A stretch of 22,399 nucleotides of DNA, from positions 1 through 22,399 of the forward strand of contig CAZCYE010000020.1 of the NCBI GenBank assembly GCA_964502775.1, given 5' to 3'. The notes under the pieces are model-generated. The model worked only from the letters and a program-made list of their open reading frames with translations, was not told the DNA's origin and made no database searches. Position 1 is the stretch's first letter. Each line of letters begins with the position of its first letter. Shown in pieces: positions 20,831 through 22,399 of this stretch. A program made the position numbers and the translations under genes. The DNA comes from CAZCYE01 sp964502775 (lineage in GTDB: Bacteria > Actinomycetota > Acidimicrobiia > IMCC26256 > PALSA-555).

Positions 20831-21049
20831 GGCGCCAGTGTGGCAGGTTGCGGGTGGGGTGGTCCCAGCCGGTTTCCCGGGGCCGGAGCGTGTTCACACT
20901 CCGTTCACACTCGGGAAAACGTGGGAAACCCGTCCCGTGCGAGCATCCGCATCGGCCCGGTTCGCCGAGCCGCGGCCACACCAAGATCCGGCGGGTATCA
21001 CCGGCGTCGGAACAGACCGGCGCACGTCGTCGGCGAGGAAGGAGCAGTC
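20831..21049. other. Divergent control region of the two glutamine synthetase genes
   Basis: This 219-bp region separates the oppositely transcribed synthetase genes. It holds the half-site array at 20892-20930 and, at 21035-21044, the ribosome site GAGGAAGGAG 5 nt before GTG 21050. No canonical -10/-35 pair was recognised on either strand. Confidence 0.5.
20892..20930. promoter_or_regulatory. Four-half-site array, candidate GlnR operator
   Basis: GTTCACACTC occurs at 20892-20901 and 20903-20912 (11-bp period), followed by GGGAAAAC (20913-20920) and GGGAAACC (20923-20930, 10-bp period). GTnAC/GAAAC-type half-sites spaced about one helical turn, and the AC-n9-AC pattern (20896-20897 / 20907-20908), are features of known actinobacterial GlnR sites. 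A GlnR-like gene is in the adjacent operon. Binding is inferred. Confidence 0.6.
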
Positions 21050-22364
21050 GTGCAGAGTCGTACCCCCAAGGAGGTCCTTGGCCTCGCCGAGAGCGTCGGC
21101 GCACAGTTCGTGGACCTTCGCTTCTGCGACCTGCCCGGAGTGATGCAGCACTTCTCCATGCCCATNNNNNNNNNNNNNNNNNNNNNNNNNNNNNNNNNNN
21201 NNNNNNNNNNNNNNNNNNNNNNNNNNNNNNNNNNNNNNNNNNNNNNNNNNNNNNNNNNNNNNNNNGAAGGCCGAGGAGTACGTCAAGGGAAGTGGCATCG
21301 CGGACACCGCGTACTTCGGGCCCGAAGCCGAGTTCTACATCTTCGACCAGGTGCGCTTCGACCAGAACCAGTACTCGGGCTACTACTTCCTGGATTCGGT
21401 GGAAGGAATTTGGAACTCGGGTCGCGACTACGAGCTCGATGGCTCACCGAACCTCGGGTACAAGCCTCGCTACAAGGAGGGTTACTTCCCGGTCCCGCCA
21501 ATGGATCAGTACCAGGACCTGCGCTCGGAGATGGTCACGGTGCTCGAGCAGGTCGGTGTCCCGATCGAAGTACAGCACCACGAGGTGGGCACAGCCGGCC
21601 AGGCCGAGATCGACATGCGATTCGACACCATGTTGACGATGGCCGACAAGCTGATGCTCTACAAGTACGTCGTCAAGAACGTTGCTCATCAACGGGGCAA
21701 GTCGGTGACGTTCATGCCCAAGCCGCTCTTCCAGGACAACGGGTCGGGTATGCATGTGCACCAATCGCTCTGGAAGGGCGGAGAGCCGCTCTTCTTCGAC
21801 GAGAAGGGTTACGCCGGGCTGTCCGATCTCGCACGTTGGTACATCGGTGGCTTGCTCAGCCACGCCGCATCGATCATCGCCTTCTCCAACCCCACCACGA
21901 ACTCGTTCAAGCGACTCGTGCCGGGCTACGAGGCACCGGTCAACCTCGTGTACTCGCAGCGGAACCGCTCCGCGTCGGTGCGGATCCCCTTGTACTCCAA
22001 GAGCCCGAAGGCCAAGCGGTTGGAGTTCCGTTGCCCCGACCCGTCGTGCAACCCGTACCTCGCCTTCGCGGCGATGCTCATGGCCGGCCTCGATGGCATC
22101 CAGAACAAGATGGAGCCGCCGCCGCCGGTTGACCGCGACCTCTACGACCTCCCGCCCGAGGAGCTGGCCCAGGTGCCCCAGGTGCCCGGGTCACTCGACG
22201 AGGCACTTGCGGCATTGGAGGCCGATCACGACTACCTGCTCGCTGGCGGGGTGTTCACGCCCGACGTGATCGAGACCTGGATCGCGTACAAGCGGGCCAA
22301 CGAGATCGACGCCGTGCGTCTACGCCCCCACCCGTGGGAGTTCCACCTCTACTACGACATCTGA
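21050..22364 (+). CDS. glnA: Glutamine synthetase, class I-beta (adenylylatable), interrupted by assembly gap
   Basis: GTG 21050 has the strong ribosome site GAGGAAGGAG. The 38 complete residues before the gap include QFVDLRFCDLPGVMQHFSMP; the 365 after it begin KAEEYVKGSGIADTAYFGPE. By comparison with ~470-residue GlnA, about 70-80 residues are missing, including the FDGSS latch region. Motifs present include AEFYIFD, FMPKPLFQDNGSGMHVHQSL, NRSASVRIP and LEFRCPDPSCNPYLAF. The DLYDLPPEEL loop keeps the Tyr that GlnE adenylylates in this class. Frames on the two sides differ relative to 100 N, so the gap size is artificial and the gene is probably intact. It is the main candidate for assimilatory glutamine synthetase, with control by GlnR-like binding upstream. 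Confidence 0.92.
21166..21265. other. Assembly gap (100 N placeholder)
   Basis: Exactly 100 N inside glnA. About 70-80 codons appear to be missing by comparison with the family, so the real gap is probably near 210-240 bp. Confidence 0.97.
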
Positions 22365-22378
22365 TCGGGCGTCACCGT

Positions 22379-22399
22379 GGAGGTGTGACCGGTGTTGCG
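22379..22399 (+). other. Possible ribosome site and start of the next gene
   Basis: GGAGG (22379-22383) lies 8 nt upstream of GTG 22392, which begins an open frame cut off by the window end after 8 bases. Too short to assign. Confidence 0.2.

Noticed and set aside
19043..22132. 1029-residue plus-strand open frame
   Set aside because: It runs antisense through the GlnR-like gene and a synthetase gene and crosses the gap. It shows no domain pattern; long antisense frames are expected at this GC content.

Overview
This is a high-GC chromosomal window from an actinobacterium, probably a deep-branching one such as Acidimicrobiia (lineage inferred). The evidence is a WhiB-type iron-sulfur regulator, an acyl-CoA carboxylase beta gene followed by a small epsilon-type subunit, a GlnR-like orphan regulator beside two class I glutamine synthetases, and frequent leaderless starts (a -10 box directly before the start codon). 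The sequence is a draft: two runs of exactly 100 N (16725-16824 and 21166-21265) are placeholders. In both cases the reading frame changes across the run, so the gap sizes are not real.

Layout. 1-940: the tail of dnaX and recR. 980-3214 (minus): a thiolase, a DUF2752-type protein and a polytopic membrane protein, probably one operon. 3508-5452 (plus): acyl-CoA carboxylase beta subunit and a small epsilon-like subunit. 5453-5633: a non-coding stretch with a long inverted repeat and a tight cluster of DnaA-box-like 9-mers. 5634-7829: a membrane J-domain protein, a peptidase S51-like protein with Gly where the catalytic Ser is expected, and a membrane-anchored cyclophilin. 7931-10208: lysC-asd, the first steps of the aspartate family pathway. 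10205-10417: a 64-bp tandem repeat and a tRNA-Pro(CGG). 10489-13733: a single-domain receiver, an NfeD-like membrane protein that also lacks its catalytic Ser, a WhiB-like protein and a metallo-beta-lactamase-fold hydrolase.

13756-16132 is an iron-sulfur neighbourhood: an Mrp/ApbC ATPase on the minus strand, a divergent SufR-like regulator with a textbook leaderless promoter carrying a 13-bp palindrome between -35 and -10, and an ErpA-type carrier. Next come a Pro-rich/Lys-Arg-repeat protein interrupted by a gap, and an unusually compact molybdo-flavoprotein-family protein. The latter has two intact [2Fe-2S] domains fused to a much reduced molybdopterin domain that seems to lack the catalytic Glu. 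18739-22364 is a nitrogen module: a non-adenylylatable glutamine synthetase plus GlnR-like regulator operon, divergent from an adenylylatable glnA. Between them lies an array of four half-sites at 10-11 bp spacing that resembles a GlnR operator.

Most of the window is core metabolism and housekeeping. The items most worth a second look are the compact molybdenum-hydroxylase-like fusion, the DnaA-box cluster, the regulated leaderless promoter of the Fe-S regulator, the series of leaderless genes, and the presumptive pseudoenzymes.
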